This document shows positions 16,208-26,593 of a stretch of DNA of 64,000 nucleotides, one piece after another. The notes under the pieces were generated by a model, which worked only from the letters and a program-made list of their open reading frames with translations, was not told the origin of the DNA and did not search any database. Every line of letters starts with the position of its first letter. Within the stretch, counting starts at the first letter, position 1. A program made the translations under genes and the position numbers. Origin of the DNA: Micromonospora trifolii (lineage in GTDB: Bacteria; Actinomycetota; Actinomycetes; Mycobacteriales; Micromonosporaceae); NCBI RefSeq assembly GCF_022229005.1, contig NZ_JAKKFD010000017.1, positions 62,001-126,000 on the forward strand, given 5' to 3'.

Positions 16208-17605
16208 GTGAACCCGGGTGCGGGGCCTGGCTCTGGGGTGGATGAGCACCTGGACCGGTTGGTCCGGCGGGTGCAGGCCGAGGCCCGGGTGCCGGCGGTG
16301 TCGGCGGCGCTGCACCGGGCCGACCGGCCGCTCTGGAGCCGCACCGTCGGCGAGACCGGCACCGACAGCCCACTGGGGCCGGGCACCCAGTTCCGGATCG
16401 GCTCGGTCACCAAGACGTTCACAGCGGTGCTGGTCCTCCAGTGCCGCGACGACGGGCTGCTGGACCTGGACGACCCGGTGGGCCGGCACCTGGACCTCCC
16501 GGCGCACGGCGAGCTGACCGTACGCCGGTTGCTGTCGCACACCGGTGGCCTGCAACGCGAGCCGTTCGGTGATGTGTGGGACAGCCTGCGCGCACCGGAC
16601 GACGACCAACTGGTCGCCGAGCTGGACCGGGCCGAACGGGTGCTGCCGACCGGCCGGCGGTTCCACTACTCCAACCTGGGCCTGGCCGTACTCGGCCAAC
16701 TCGTCGCCCGACTCCGGGGCGGGAGTTGGGCCCAGGCGCTCACCGAGCGGATCCTGACGCCGCTGGGACTGACCGACACCACTGTGACCCCACTGCCATC
16801 GGCGGCCACCGGGTTCCTGGTCGACGCGTACTCCGACGAGGCGCACCCGGAACCGCCGACCGACTTCGGCGCGGTCGGCCCGGCCGCCCAACTCTGGAGC
16901 ACAGCTACCGACATGGCCCGGTGGGCGGCGTTCCTGGCCGACCCGACGGCGCTGGACCCGGCCGGCGCGGTCCTCGCCCCGGCCACCCTGGACGAGATGC
17001 GTTGGCCGCTGACCACCACCGACGAGACGCTCTGGAGCGCGGGCTTCGGGCTCGGGCTGATCCTGATTCCGCAGGGGGAGCGGGTGATGCACGTGGGGCA
17101 CGACGGGGCGATGCCCGGCTTCCTCGCCGGGGTGTACGGCCGCCGCGGTGGTGACGGCACGGCCGGCGCGATGGGCGCTGCGGTGCTCGGCTCGTCCGGT
17201 ACGGCGACCGAACTGTTCGATCTGCCGCACCGGCTGCTCGCCGCGGCGGTCGAGCACGACCCGGCCGAGATCGAGCCCTGGCGACCCGGCGCGCCAGCGC
17301 CGGCGGCCCTGCGGGGTGCGCTCGGCCGCTGGTGGGGCGAGGGCTCCGAGTACGTCTTCTCCTGGCACGACGGCACCCTGCGGGCGCGCGGGGTCGGTGA
17401 CCCGGCCGGACGTCCGCCGGCGATCTTCACCCCGCTGCCGGACCAGCCGGACGTGTTCCGGGTGGTCTCCGGTCGGGAGGTCGGTGAGCTGCTGCGGCTG
17501 ACCCGGGACGAGGCCGGCGCCGTGGTCCGGATGCACTGGGCGACGTACCGGTTCACCCGCCATCAGGAGACCTTCGACCGGTACGACTTCCGGGCCGGGA
17601 GTTGA
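16208..17605 (+). CDS. Serine hydrolase, class C beta-lactamase/penicillin-binding-protein family
   Basis: A 465-residue protein of the class C beta-lactamase-like superfamily. The nucleophile motif is GSVTKTF (SxxK) and the second motif is YSN (HYSNLGLA); a third motif is probably VGHDGA, in the position of KTG/HxG. No signal peptide is visible, so it is likely cytoplasmic and acts as an esterase or peptidase, not a classical beta-lactamase. The last 120 residues form an extra C-terminal domain. GTG 16208 follows GGAGCGGGG; the frame open to 16100 lies within the HIT gene. It is 104 bp ahead of phoH, in the same direction. Confidence 0.85.
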   Translation: MNPGAGPGSGVDEHLDRLVRRVQAEARVPAVSAALHRADRPLWSRTVGETGTDSPLGPGTQFRIGSVTKTFTAVLVLQCRDDGLLDLDDPVGRHLDLPAHGELTVRRLLSHTGGLQREPFGDVWDSLRAPDDDQLVAELDRAERVLPTGRRFHYSNLGLAVLGQLVARLRGGSWAQALTERILTPLGLTDTTVTPLPSAATGFLVDAYSDEAHPEPPTDFGAVGPAAQLWSTATDMARWAAFLADPTALDPAGAVLAPATLDEMRWPLTTTDETLWSAGFGLGLILIPQGERVMHVGHDGAMPGFLAGVYGRRGGDGTAGAMGAAVLGSSGTATELFDLPHRLLAAAVEHDPAEIEPWRPGAPAPAALRGALGRWWGEGSEYVFSWHDGTLRARGVGDPAGRPPAIFTPLPDQPDVFRVVSGREVGELLRLTRDEAGAVVRMHWATYRFTRHQETFDRYDFRAGS

Positions 17606-17709
17606 TCGCGGCCAGCGGAAATGGGCGCGATGCGGCCCGCGTTGAACCGATACGATGGGTGTAACGTCCGCACGCCAGGCCACCAGGCCGGCGCCGAGAT
17701 CGAGAGCAG

Positions 17710-18795
<1,086 letters not shown>

Positions 18796-18810
18796 AGCAG
18801 AGGAAAGCAG

Positions 18811-19284
18811 TTGTCCATCGAGATCGCCAACGAGTCCGGTGTCGACGTCGACACCGACGCCGTGCTCGCCGTCGCCCGGCACGCCCTCGACGAGATGGGG
18901 GTCAACCCCCTCGCCGAGCTGTCAGTGCTGCTTGTCGACATCGACTACATGACCGAGCTGAACCACCGCTGGATGGGTGGCGACGGCCCGACCGACGTGC
19001 TCGCCTTCCCCATGGACGAGGGCAGCGTCGACCACGGCCCGGGTGAGTCCGCACCGGCCGGCGGCGAGCCCGCCCTGCTCGGCGACATCGTGCTCTGCCC
19101 GGAGGTGGCGGCCAAGCAGGCGGCGACCGCCGGGCACGCGCCCGCCGACGAGCTGCACCTGCTCACCGTGCACGGGGTGCTGCACCTGCTCGGCTACGAC
19201 CACGCCGAGCCGGAGGAAGAACGGGAGATGTTCGCACTCCAGGCTCGACTGCTGGCGAGCTGGCGGTCGACCCGCACCCAGTGA
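18811..19284 (+). CDS. ybeY: rRNA maturation RNase YbeY
   Basis: A 157-residue YbeY endoribonuclease. The zinc site [11 protein letters not shown] (H121, H125, H131) is intact. YbeY takes part in 16S rRNA 3'-end maturation and ribosome quality control. The start appears to be a TTG at 18811, supported by GAGGAAAG a few bases upstream and by homology beginning at [10 protein letters not shown]. It lies 15 bp after phoH and overlaps the following CNNM gene at TGATG, so it is cotranslated. Confidence 0.93.
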   Translation: MSIEIANESGVDVDTDAVLAVARHALDEMGVNPLAELSVLLVDIDYMTELNHRWMGGDGPTDVLAFPMDEGSVDHGPGESAPAGGEPALLGDIVLCPEVAAKQAATAGHAPADELHLLTVHGVLHLLGYDHAEPEEEREMFALQARLLASWRSTRTQ

Positions 19285-20684
19285 TGTCCACTCCTCCGTT
19301 ACTCGCGGCCGGCGCCACCGCCGGCCTTCCCGACTTCCAGCTGATCGTCTTCGCGGCCGGTCTGGTGGTGCTGGCCGGCCTTATCGCGATGACCGAGGCG
19401 GCCCTCGCCGCGGTCTCACCGGCCCGAGCCGCCGAGCTGGCCCGCGACGGCGTGCGCGGTGCCCATACCCTCCAGGTCGTCGCCGGCGACGTCGTCCGGC
19501 ACCTCAACCTGCTCCTGCTGTTGCGGCTGCTCGCCGAGCTGACCGCCACCACACTGGTGGCGCTCGTGGCGGTGGACAGCTTCGGCGCCGGCTGGCGGGC
19601 CGCGCTGGTGACCGCCGGCGCGATGACGGTGGTCAGCTTCGTGGTGGTGGGCGTCGCCCCGCGCACCATCGGCCGGCAGCACGCCTACGCCGTGGGTCGT
19701 GCGGTGGCGCCGCTGGTCCGCTGGCTGGGCCGGGCGCTCAACCCGCTCGCGTCGCTGCTGATCCTGATCGGCAACGCGGTCACCCCGGGGCGCGGCTTCC
19801 GGGAAGGTCCGTTCGCCACCCAGGTGGAGCTGCGGGAGCTGGTCGACCTGGCCGAGCAGCGTGGCGTCGTCGAGCACGGCGAACGCCAGATGATCCACTC
19901 CGTCTTCGCGCTCGGCGACACCATCGCCCGTGAGGTGATGGTGCCGCGTACCGAGATGGTGTGGATCGAGGAGGGCAAGACGCTCGCTCAGGCGCTGGCG
20001 CTCTTCCTGCGCTCCGGCTTCTCCCGCATCCCGGTGATCGGCGAGAGCGTCGACGACGTGCTGGGGGTGCTCTACCTCAAGGACCTGATCCGGCGCTCCC
20101 GTGGCGGGGACCCGAGCGCCGAGCAGTTGCCGGTGGCCGAGCTGATGCGCCCGGCGACCTTCGTACCGGAGTCGAAGCCGGTCGACGACCTGCTGTCCGA
20201 GATGCAGGCGGCCCGCAACCACCTGGTCATCGTGGTCGACGAGTACGGCGGCACCGGCGGTCTGGTCACCATCGAGGACATCCTCGAGGAGATCGTCGGT
20301 GAGATCACCGACGAGTACGATGTCGAGCGCCCGCCCGTCGAACGTCTGGCGGACTCCTCGGTGCGGGTGACCGCCCGCCTGCCGGTGGAGAATCTCGGCG
20401 AGATGTTCGACACCGACCTGCCCACCGACGAGGTGGAGACGGTCGGCGGTCTGCTCGCCCAGTCGCTCGGGCGGGTGCCGATCCCGGGTGCCGAGGCCGA
20501 GGTCGCCGGTCTCCGCCTGGTCGCCGAGGGCACCACCGGCCGGCGCAACCGGATCGACACCGTCCTGGTCAGTCGGGTGGAGCCGGGCGATGAGCAGGAC
20601 ACCGCGGGGCGCGGCGAGCACGCCGGCCCCGGGGACGACACCGACAACTATCGAGACGACGAGAGGCAACCCGCCGATGCCTGA
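19284..20684 (+). CDS. CNNM/CorC-family protein (hemolysin C-like, CBS pair)
   Basis: A 466-residue protein: an N-terminal DUF21/CNNM transmembrane domain (about residues 15-150, four hydrophobic segments), a tandem CBS pair (about 210-330; MVPRTEMVWI and EYGGTGGLVTIEDILEEI are landmarks) and a C-terminal CorC-HlyC domain (about 345-435). It is thought to act in Mg/Co transport or its regulation. The ATG at 19284 shares bases with the ybeY stop; a GTG one codon earlier (19281) is also in frame. The last 30 residues are acidic and low-complexity. Position between ybeY and era is conserved. Confidence 0.9.
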   Translation: MSTPPLLAAGATAGLPDFQLIVFAAGLVVLAGLIAMTEAALAAVSPARAAELARDGVRGAHTLQVVAGDVVRHLNLLLLLRLLAELTATTLVALVAVDSFGAGWRAALVTAGAMTVVSFVVVGVAPRTIGRQHAYAVGRAVAPLVRWLGRALNPLASLLILIGNAVTPGRGFREGPFATQVELRELVDLAEQRGVVEHGERQMIHSVFALGDTIAREVMVPRTEMVWIEEGKTLAQALALFLRSGFSRIPVIGESVDDVLGVLYLKDLIRRSRGGDPSAEQLPVAELMRPATFVPESKPVDDLLSEMQAARNHLVIVVDEYGGTGGLVTIEDILEEIVGEITDEYDVERPPVERLADSSVRVTARLPVENLGEMFDTDLPTDEVETVGGLLAQSLGRVPIPGAEAEVAGLRLVAEGTTGRRNRIDTVLVSRVEPGDEQDTAGRGEHAGPGDDTDNYRDDERQPADA

Positions 20685-21063
20685 CACACCCGCCGCGCCT
20701 GCCGCCCGGCCCACCCCCACCGCGTCGGGCGCGCTGAGCGCCGAGGACGGCAAGCTCGTCGTCCTGGCCCGGGGAGCCCGCGCGCGGGTCGGCGCCGTGG
20801 AGGGCGCCGCGGTCCGCGACCAGGACGGCCGGACGTACGCGGCGGCCAGTGTCGCGCTGCCGTCGCTGACGCTCACCGCGTTGCAGTTGGCTGTCGCCTC
20901 AGCCGTGGCGGCCGGGGCGAGTCGGCTGGAGGCCGCGGTGGTGGTGACCGAGGCGTCGACGCTGGACGGCGCCGGGCACGCGGCGGTACGAGACCTCGCG
21001 GCGGACGCGCCGGTCCACGTGGCCGCTCCGGACGGCACGGTCCTCGGCACGGTGACCCAGTGA
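20677..21063 (+). CDS. Cytidine deaminase-like protein lacking the zinc/catalytic residues
   Basis: A 128-residue protein in the place where actinobacteria usually carry a small cytidine-deaminase-fold gene between the CNNM gene and era. The fold is suggested by TYAAASVALPSLTLTALQLAVASAVAAGA and the beta-strand VVVTEAS, but there is not a single cysteine and neither the HAE nor the PCxxC motif, so it should not be a zinc-dependent deaminase. ATG 20677 overlaps the CNNM stop by 8 bp, and its own stop overlaps the era GTG, which points to coupled translation and possibly a regulatory or scaffold role. Confidence 0.78.
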   Translation: MPDTPAAPAARPTPTASGALSAEDGKLVVLARGARARVGAVEGAAVRDQDGRTYAAASVALPSLTLTALQLAVASAVAAGASRLEAAVVVTEASTLDGAGHAAVRDLAADAPVHVAAPDGTVLGTVTQ

Positions 21064-21965
21064 GCCCGGTGCAGGATCCGGAGGCGCGTCCGTACCGGGC
21101 CGGGTTCGGCTGCTTCGTCGGTCGTCCCAACGCCGGCAAGTCGACGCTGACCAACGCCATCGTCGGCACCAAGATCGCCATCACCTCGAACAAGCCGCAG
21201 ACCACCCGGCACGTCATCCGGGCGGTGCTGCACCGACCGGAGTCGCAGCTGGTCCTCGTCGACACGCCGGGCCTGCACCGCCCCCGTACGCTGCTCGGCG
21301 AGCGTCTCAACGACCTGGTCCGATCCACCTGGACCGAGGTCGACGTGATCGGCCTGTGCATCCCCGCGGACGAGCCGGTCGGGCGCGGTGACCGGTTCAT
21401 CACCGGCGAGCTGGCCGAGTTGAAGGCGACAGTCCTGGCGGTGGTCACCAAGACCGACCTGGTGGACAAGCGTCGCCTGGCGGAGCAGCTGCTGGCGGTC
21501 AGCAAGATGGGGGAGTTCGCCGAGATCGTGCCGGTGAGCGCGGTGTCCGGGCACCAGGTGGACACCCTCGTCGAGGTGATGACCAAGTACCTGCCGCCGT
21601 CGCCGCAGCTCTACCCGGACGACATGCTCACCGACGATCCCGAGCAGGTGCTGGTCGCCGAGCTGATCCGGGAGGCCGCCCTGGAGGGGGTCCGCGACGA
21701 GCTGCCGCACTCCATCGCCGTGGTGGTGGAGGAGATGATCCCCGAGGGTCAGGTCATGAAGATCTACGCCGACCTGTACGTGGAGCGGCCCAGCCAGAAG
21801 GCCATCGTGCTCGGGCACAAGGCGAGTCGGCTCAAGGAGGTCGGCACCAACGCCCGCAAGCAGATCGAGGAGCTGCTCGGCGGTCGGGTCTACCTCGACC
21901 TGCACGTGCGGGTCGCGAAGGATTGGCAGCGCGACCCGAGGCAGCTGCGCAAGCTGGGCTTCTGA
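21060..21965 (+). CDS. era: GTPase Era
   Basis: A 301-residue Era. G1 GRPNAGKS, G2 region KPQTTRH, G3 DTPG (VDTPGLH) and G4 TKTD are present, followed by a C-terminal KH domain with the conserved VIVEEM-like segment (VVVEEMIPEGQVMKI). Era binds the 3' end of 16S rRNA during 30S assembly. The GTG start at 21060 overlaps the preceding stop (GTGA). The N-terminal extension is about 12 residues. A hairpin 17 nt past the stop ends the array. Confidence 0.95.
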   Translation: MSPVQDPEARPYRAGFGCFVGRPNAGKSTLTNAIVGTKIAITSNKPQTTRHVIRAVLHRPESQLVLVDTPGLHRPRTLLGERLNDLVRSTWTEVDVIGLCIPADEPVGRGDRFITGELAELKATVLAVVTKTDLVDKRRLAEQLLAVSKMGEFAEIVPVSAVSGHQVDTLVEVMTKYLPPSPQLYPDDMLTDDPEQVLVAELIREAALEGVRDELPHSIAVVVEEMIPEGQVMKIYADLYVERPSQKAIVLGHKASRLKEVGTNARKQIEELLGGRVYLDLHVRVAKDWQRDPRQLRKLGF

Positions 21966-21982
21966 CCCACCTCGTCGGCGGT

Positions 21983-22016
21983 GCCCGACCGGCGGCACGA
22001 TCGCCTTCGGTCGGGC
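21983..22016 (+). terminator. Hairpin terminator after era
   Basis: GCCCGACCG / CGGTCGGGC arms (9 bp) with a 16-nt spacer, starting 17 nt past the era stop. It ends the phoH-era operon before an unrelated acyltransferase gene. Confidence 0.65.
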
Positions 22017-22118
22017 GGCTGGGGATGTTCACGTTCGGTTGAGATAGCCGTCGTTTGGTGCGGGCGCCACGCAGGGTAGGAAAGTTCTGCCCCGCGTCCC
22101 CGACCGAGATGCAGGCTG

Positions 22119-23249
22119 ATGCGCAACAGGTACCTCGACGTTCTCCGTGCCCTGGCCATCGTTCGAGTGGTGGTCTACCACGTCACCGGATGGGCGACCC
22201 TCACCCTCGTCTTCCCCGCCATGTCGGTGATGTTCGCGCTGGCAGGCTCGCTGATGGCAGCGTCGCTGACCCGCGCCGGACCGGCGGCGGTCGGGCGTCG
22301 GTTGCGCCGGCTGCTGCCGTCGCTGTGGGTGCTCGCGGTGGTCTTCGTGCCGGCCATGCTGTTCACCGGGCTGTCGGTGAGCCCACGGGTGCTGCTGTGG
22401 TTGTTCCCGATCGCCGACCCGCCGTCCAACAACTGGGGCGCGCTGGCGTTGAGCATCATCTGGTACCTGCGCGACTATCTCTGGTTCGTGCTCGCCTCGC
22501 CGGTCGCGTTCTGGCTGTTCCGGCGTGCCCCGCTGCTGACCCTGCTCGCCCCGTACCTCCTGCTGGTGTCGATCGAGGTGGGGATCTACCCGGCGCCGCC
22601 GGTGCTGCGCGAGTTCGGCCTCTACTTCGGCGCGTGGCTGCTCGGCTTCGCCCACCATGCCGGGATGCTGCGCCGACTCTCCGGCCGGCTGCTGTACCCG
22701 TTGGCGCTGGCCCTCGCCGTGGGCGGCGGCGCCTGGATCGTCGGGCATCCCGGGCCACGCGGGTACGACCTGAACGACAACCCCCTGGGCAACGCCCTCT
22801 GGTCCGCCGCGTTCATCCTGATCGTGCTGGGCCGGGCGCCCGCCGGGGTGGCCTGGCTGAGCCGGAGCCGACTGGCCGACCGGGCGGTGACGGTGCTCAA
22901 CCGGCGGGCGCTCACCGTCTACCTCTGGCACATGCCGTTCGTGGTGGCGCTCACTCCACTGGTCGACGTGGTGGGCTGGTCCCACCAGGACCCGGTGGGC
23001 CTGGCCATCCGGGTGCTGCTGGTCTTCGCCCTGGTCGGGCTGGTCACCCTGGCCGTCGGCTGGGTCGAGGACGTCGCCGCCCGTCGCCGCCCAGAGCTGA
23101 TCCCCGGTGGCCCGGCGGAGTCCGCCGACGCGGCGGTCCGACCGGGTGCCGAAGCGGCTGACGGTGCCGGGGCGACCGCCGGACGAGCTGTGGTGCCGGC
23201 GCAGCGGACGACCGGGGAGGCGGCCAGCGTCGAGATCAACGCTCGCTGA
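22119..23249 (+). CDS. Acyltransferase 3 (OafA/YrhL-type) family membrane protein
   Basis: A 376-residue protein with about ten hydrophobic segments. The N-terminal MRNRYLDVLRALAIVRVVVYH matches the acyltransferase-3 start (R..D..RA.A...V...H), including the catalytic His region. Such proteins O-acylate extracellular glycans or antibiotics. The C-terminal 60 residues are hydrophilic and Ala/Gly-rich. It sits with the convergent lipoprotein gene between era and recO, which are more closely spaced in other actinobacteria, so this pair looks inserted. The last 14 bp overlap the convergent gene. Confidence 0.82.
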   Translation: MRNRYLDVLRALAIVRVVVYHVTGWATLTLVFPAMSVMFALAGSLMAASLTRAGPAAVGRRLRRLLPSLWVLAVVFVPAMLFTGLSVSPRVLLWLFPIADPPSNNWGALALSIIWYLRDYLWFVLASPVAFWLFRRAPLLTLLAPYLLLVSIEVGIYPAPPVLREFGLYFGAWLLGFAHHAGMLRRLSGRLLYPLALALAVGGGAWIVGHPGPRGYDLNDNPLGNALWSAAFILIVLGRAPAGVAWLSRSRLADRAVTVLNRRALTVYLWHMPFVVALTPLVDVVGWSHQDPVGLAIRVLLVFALVGLVTLAVGWVEDVAARRRPELIPGGPAESADAAVRPGAEAADGAGATAGRAVVPAQRTTGEAASVEINAR

Positions 23250-24045
23250 TCGTGAGGTTGCCGCTGTCGGCCGAACCGTCGAGCACCAGGGACGCCGCCG
23301 GGTTGTCGGCGACGGTGACGGTCTTGTCGCCGGAGTCGGCGTTGGACCGGACCCGGTAGCTGCCCTGCGGCACCAGCAGCGTGACATCACCGCTGGAGGC
23401 GTGGACCCGGGCCGAGGCGGGCTTGTCCAGCTCCACGTTGACATTGCCGGAGCTGGCCTCGGCGTCGACAGTACCGCCCAGCCGGCGTGCGCTGATGTCT
23501 CCGGACGAGGCGCGCAGCCGTACCGCCGCGGCGGCCTCGCTCACCTCGATGTTGCCGGAGCGGGCCTCCACCCCGACCGCGCCGGACGCACCGGAGATCC
23601 GCACGTCGCCCGAGCTGACCTGTAGCTCCACGGTGCCGATCCGGCTCAGCTCGACGTTGCCGGAGCTGGTCTCGCCCTGCACCGCCACGCCCTCCGGCAC
23701 CGTCACCTCGTAGGAGATGCTGCACCGCGAGCCGCAGTCGGTGTTCAGCACCAGCTCGCTGCCCTTGATCTCGTACCGGGCGTTGTCCGGTTCGCCGCCC
23801 TGGTAGCGCACCACCCGCTTGATGCGCACCTCGGACGCCGGGCCGGTGCCGCGGATCACCACGTCGCCCGAGCCCCCGGAGAGCCGGACCGTGGTGATCC
23901 GGACCGCCTCGGTGTTGTCGTAGTCGAGCCGACGGAACGACAGGTTGTCGCACCCCGCGAGCACGATGAGGGTGGTGGCGAGCCCTAGCGCGACCGGAGC
24001 GGCGACGCGACGACGGCGGGGGGCGGTGGTCAGCTGTAGTGCCAT
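23236..24045 (-). CDS. Lipoprotein with DUF4097-type beta-strand repeats
   Basis: A 269-residue predicted lipoprotein: basic N-terminus, hydrophobic segment and lipobox LAGC (Cys at about residue 32). The rest is made of short repeats containing SSGNVEL, SSGDVRI, RSGNIEV, SSGDISA and SSGNVNV, the [SGD/SGN] ladder of DUF4097/DUF2807 adhesin-like beta-helices. Function is not established; related proteins are cell-surface or anti-sigma-linked. ATG 24045 gives a sound signal peptide; the frame is open to 24741 but that is antisense to recO. It is tail-to-tail with the acyltransferase gene and divergent from recO. Confidence 0.82.
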   Translation of the reverse strand: MALQLTTAPRRRRVAAPVALGLATTLIVLAGCDNLSFRRLDYDNTEAVRITTVRLSGGSGDVVIRGTGPASEVRIKRVVRYQGGEPDNARYEIKGSELVLNTDCGSRCSISYEVTVPEGVAVQGETSSGNVELSRIGTVELQVSSGDVRISGASGAVGVEARSGNIEVSEAAAAVRLRASSGDISARRLGGTVDAEASSGNVNVELDKPASARVHASSGDVTLLVPQGSYRVRSNADSGDKTVTVADNPAASLVLDGSADSGNLTISER

Positions 24046-24147
24046 GACCAGCACGCTACGACCGAGCACGAGTTGGCCGCATCGGGGTTCATCCGCGCTT
24101 GCACCCCGAACCAACCCTGATTTCACACCCCGAGGGAGAATGGCCCG

Positions 24148-25014
24148 ATGGCCGGGTATCGCCGACAGCTCTACCGCGACGACGCGGTGGTGCTGCGTGT
24201 GCAGAAGCTCGGCGAGTCCGACCGGATCATCACCCTGCTCACCCGCCGGCACGGCCGGCTGCGCGCGGTGGCACGAGGGATCCGCCGCACCACCAGCAAG
24301 TTCGGCGCCCGGCTGGAGCCGTTCGGCCACGTCGACCTCCAACTCGCCGGTGACCCGAAGGGCAACCACGGCAGCTCCCTGCACACAGTGAGCCAGGTCG
24401 AGGGCATCGAGCTGTACGGCAAACGGTTCCTGGGTGACTATCCGCGCTACACGGCGGCCAGCGCGATCGCCGAAACCGCCGAGCGGCTGACCCCGGTGGA
24501 ACGGGAGCCGTCGCTGCGACTGTTCCAGCTCACCATCGGCGCGCTGAAGGCGCTGTCCCGGGGCGAGCACGCCACCACCCTGGTGCTCGACGCGTACCTG
24601 CTGCGCGGGATGTCCCTGGCCGGCTGGGCGCCGGCGCTTGTCGCCTGCGCGGTCTGCGGCACGCCCGGGCGGCACCGGGCGTTCTCCGTGCCGGCCGGTG
24701 GCGCGGTCTGCCTGGATTGTCGGCCACCCGGGGCGGCCCATCCCGCGCCGGCCACCATCGATCTGATGTCAGCGCTCACCACCGGCGACTGGGTGATCGC
24801 CGACGCCACCGACGCCGCCGTACGTCGGGAGTGCAGTGGGCTGGTCGCGGCTCACCTGCAGTGGCACCTGGAGCGCGCGCTACGCTCGCTGCCGCTGGTC
24901 GACCGGGGTTCCTCGGCGGCCGGCACGGCCCCGCCGCCGAAGGGCACCGGGGCCGTGGTGCTCCGGCCACGCGGCGACGTCGAGGCCGGGGCGGACGGCG
25001 CGAACAGGGAGTGA
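24148..25014 (+). CDS. recO: DNA repair protein RecO
   Basis: A 288-residue RecO: an N-terminal OB fold ([24 protein letters not shown]), a helical middle and a zinc-type pair of motifs CAVCG (about residues 169-173) and CLDC (about 189-192). It loads RecA with RecR in gap repair. The C-terminal 35 residues are Pro/Gly-rich and probably disordered. It is 4 bp ahead of uppS in the same direction, the conserved actinobacterial order. Confidence 0.94.
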   Translation: MAGYRRQLYRDDAVVLRVQKLGESDRIITLLTRRHGRLRAVARGIRRTTSKFGARLEPFGHVDLQLAGDPKGNHGSSLHTVSQVEGIELYGKRFLGDYPRYTAASAIAETAERLTPVEREPSLRLFQLTIGALKALSRGEHATTLVLDAYLLRGMSLAGWAPALVACAVCGTPGRHRAFSVPAGGAVCLDCRPPGAAHPAPATIDLMSALTTGDWVIADATDAAVRRECSGLVAAHLQWHLERALRSLPLVDRGSSAAGTAPPPKGTGAVVLRPRGDVEAGADGANRE

Positions 25015-25018
25015 CCGA

Positions 25019-25831
25019 GTGATCCGATCGAAGAAGGCCAGCCGGCGCGAGCCGACGCCGCCGGTGCCACACCCGTCCGGGGCCCGTCCCCCGGCGCTGC
25101 CCACCGAGGCGGTGCCGAAGCACGTGGCGGTGGTGATGGACGGCAACGGCCGCTGGGCCAAGGACCGCGGGCTACCGCGCACCAAGGGGCACGAGGCGGG
25201 GGAGCACAGCCTCTTCGACACCATCGAGGGCGCCATCGAGATGGGCATCCCTTACCTGTCGGCGTACGCGTTCTCCACCGAGAACTGGCGACGCTCGCCG
25301 GACGAGGTCCGGTTCCTGATGGGGTTCAACCGGGACGTGATCCGTCGCCGCCGCGACCAGTTGGTCGACCTGGGCGTACGGGTGGTGTGGTCGGGCCGGC
25401 CCGGTCGGCTGTGGAAGAGCGTCATCTCCGAGTTGCAGACCGCCGAGGAGATGTCCCGCGACAACTCGACGCTGACCCTGCAGTTTTGCGTGAACTACGG
25501 CGGGCAGGCCGAGATCGGTGATGCCGCCGCCGCGATCGCGCGGGACGTGGCGGCCGGCCGGCTGGACCCGGCGAAGGTCACCGAGAAGACCGTGGCGAAG
25601 TACCTCTACCACCCGGAGATCCCGGAGGTGGACCTGTTCCTGCGTCCCTCCGGGGAGGAGCGGATCTCCAACTTCCTGCTCTGGCAGACCGCGTACGCCG
25701 AGTTGGTCTTCCTGGACACGCTCTGGCCCGACTTCGACCGCCGCCACCTCTGGTACGCGTGCGAGTTGTACGCCCAGCGGGACCGACGCTTCGGCGGCGC
25801 GCTGCCCAACCCGGTCGCCCCGGTTATCTGA
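25019..25831 (+). CDS. uppS: Isoprenyl transferase (undecaprenyl/polyprenyl diphosphate synthase)
   Basis: A 270-residue cis-prenyltransferase. The signature [11 protein letters not shown] (about residues 37-47) carries the catalytic Asp; [15 protein letters not shown] and the C-terminal [19 protein letters not shown] segment are also present. It makes the lipid carrier diphosphate for cell-wall synthesis. GTG 25019 follows GGGAG; longer frames into recO are rejected. It probably shares a transcript with recO. Confidence 0.94.
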   Translation: MIRSKKASRREPTPPVPHPSGARPPALPTEAVPKHVAVVMDGNGRWAKDRGLPRTKGHEAGEHSLFDTIEGAIEMGIPYLSAYAFSTENWRRSPDEVRFLMGFNRDVIRRRRDQLVDLGVRVVWSGRPGRLWKSVISELQTAEEMSRDNSTLTLQFCVNYGGQAEIGDAAAAIARDVAAGRLDPAKVTEKTVAKYLYHPEIPEVDLFLRPSGEERISNFLLWQTAYAELVFLDTLWPDFDRRHLWYACELYAQRDRRFGGALPNPVAPVI

Positions 25832-25902
25832 GCCGACGCGCTTACCCGCACGTCACTCTGGGTATCAGAGACGTCAGAAGCCACTGACGGAGGTGAACCC
25901 AC

Positions 25903-26088
25903 ATGATCCAGAAGCGCATTGCCCAGTGGGCGGTGATGGCGATCGCGGTGCCGCTGGCCGCGGCCGGCGCCCGCCGGCTCAGCCACACCCTGGAGGCCCG
26001 GCGTGGTCCCTCCGGGGCGACCCGGTTGCTCACGAAGGGTGCGGACCTGATGCGTCCGCAGAAGGCCAAGCGCCGCCGCTTCTTCTGA
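25903..26088 (+). CDS. Small conserved-looking basic protein
   Basis: A 61-residue protein with a good ribosome site (GGAGGTG) before the ATG. A hydrophobic N-terminal half (QWAVMAIAVPLAAAGARRL) could be a membrane anchor, and the C-terminus is very basic (RPQKAKRRRFF). I do not recognise the family. A perfect terminator follows 24 nt after the stop, so this is a genuine short transcription unit or the tail of recO-uppS. Confidence 0.7.
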   Translation: MIQKRIAQWAVMAIAVPLAAAGARRLSHTLEARRGPSGATRLLTKGADLMRPQKAKRRRFF

Positions 26089-26112
26089 CCGACCAACCGA
26101 CCCCAGCTGTCC

Positions 26113-26147
26113 CGGCGCCCCCCGCACCCCTCGTGCGGGGGGCGCCG
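26113..26147 (+). terminator. Perfect hairpin after the small basic protein
   Basis: Arms of 15 bp (GGCGCCCCCCGCAC / GTGCGGGGGGCGCC plus one outer C-G pair) with a 5-nt loop. This is among the most stable hairpins in the window. Confidence 0.8.
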
Positions 26148-26174
26148 CCCCGTCCCCACCCCGTCCCGCCCGTG

Positions 26175-26243
26175 GATCATGGAGTTGTGGTGGCCGGGTT
26201 GGGCGCTGTTATGACTCATGTTCACCACCACAACTCCATGATC
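26175..26243. repeat. Intergenic inverted repeat, family A copy 1
   Basis: Left arm GATCATGGAGTTGTGGTGG (26175-26193) and its exact complement (26225-26243), 31-nt spacer. It is followed by GAC, as in copy 2 at 32767. It lies between two plus-strand genes, after a separate perfect terminator, so it is not needed for termination. Confidence 0.85.
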
Positions 26244-26365
26244 GACCCGACCCGGGGTGGGCGCGCGGCCGGTGCGGAGGTGGGGTGGTGCGCTCGTTTC
26301 GGGGTCCTGCGCAGGGGCGGCGGGTAGGGTCCGGAGGTGGTGGGACGACGGCGGTTGGGGGGCAC

Positions 26366-26593
26366 ATGCGCGATCTTCGATTCAAAATGATCATGGCGTT
26401 GAACGCCGCCGACCTGGGCGACCCGATCTGCGAGCAGGTGGCCGAGATCTGTGCCGAGATCGCCGAGCAGCACTGCGCCGAGTTCGGCCACACACCGCAG
26501 CTGCGCACCGGTGAGATCGCTGAACTGGCCACCGGCGAGCCGGCCCTGACCTGGGCCCCGTCGACCCCCGACGCCGGGCCGCGTGCCTGGTGA
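26366..26593 (+). CDS. Small protein of unknown function upstream of pirin gene
   Basis: A 75-residue acidic protein (MRDLRFKMIMALNAADLGDP start) with two cysteines spaced ICEQVAEICAEIAEQHCAE, three Cys in total with nearby His, a possible metal site. No family recognised. ATG 26366 follows GGTTGGGG; a longer frame to 26285 is less likely. Its stop overlaps the GTG of the pirin gene (GTGA), so the two are translationally coupled. Confidence 0.65.
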   Translation: MRDLRFKMIMALNAADLGDPICEQVAEICAEIAEQHCAEFGHTPQLRTGEIAELATGEPALTWAPSTPDAGPRAW

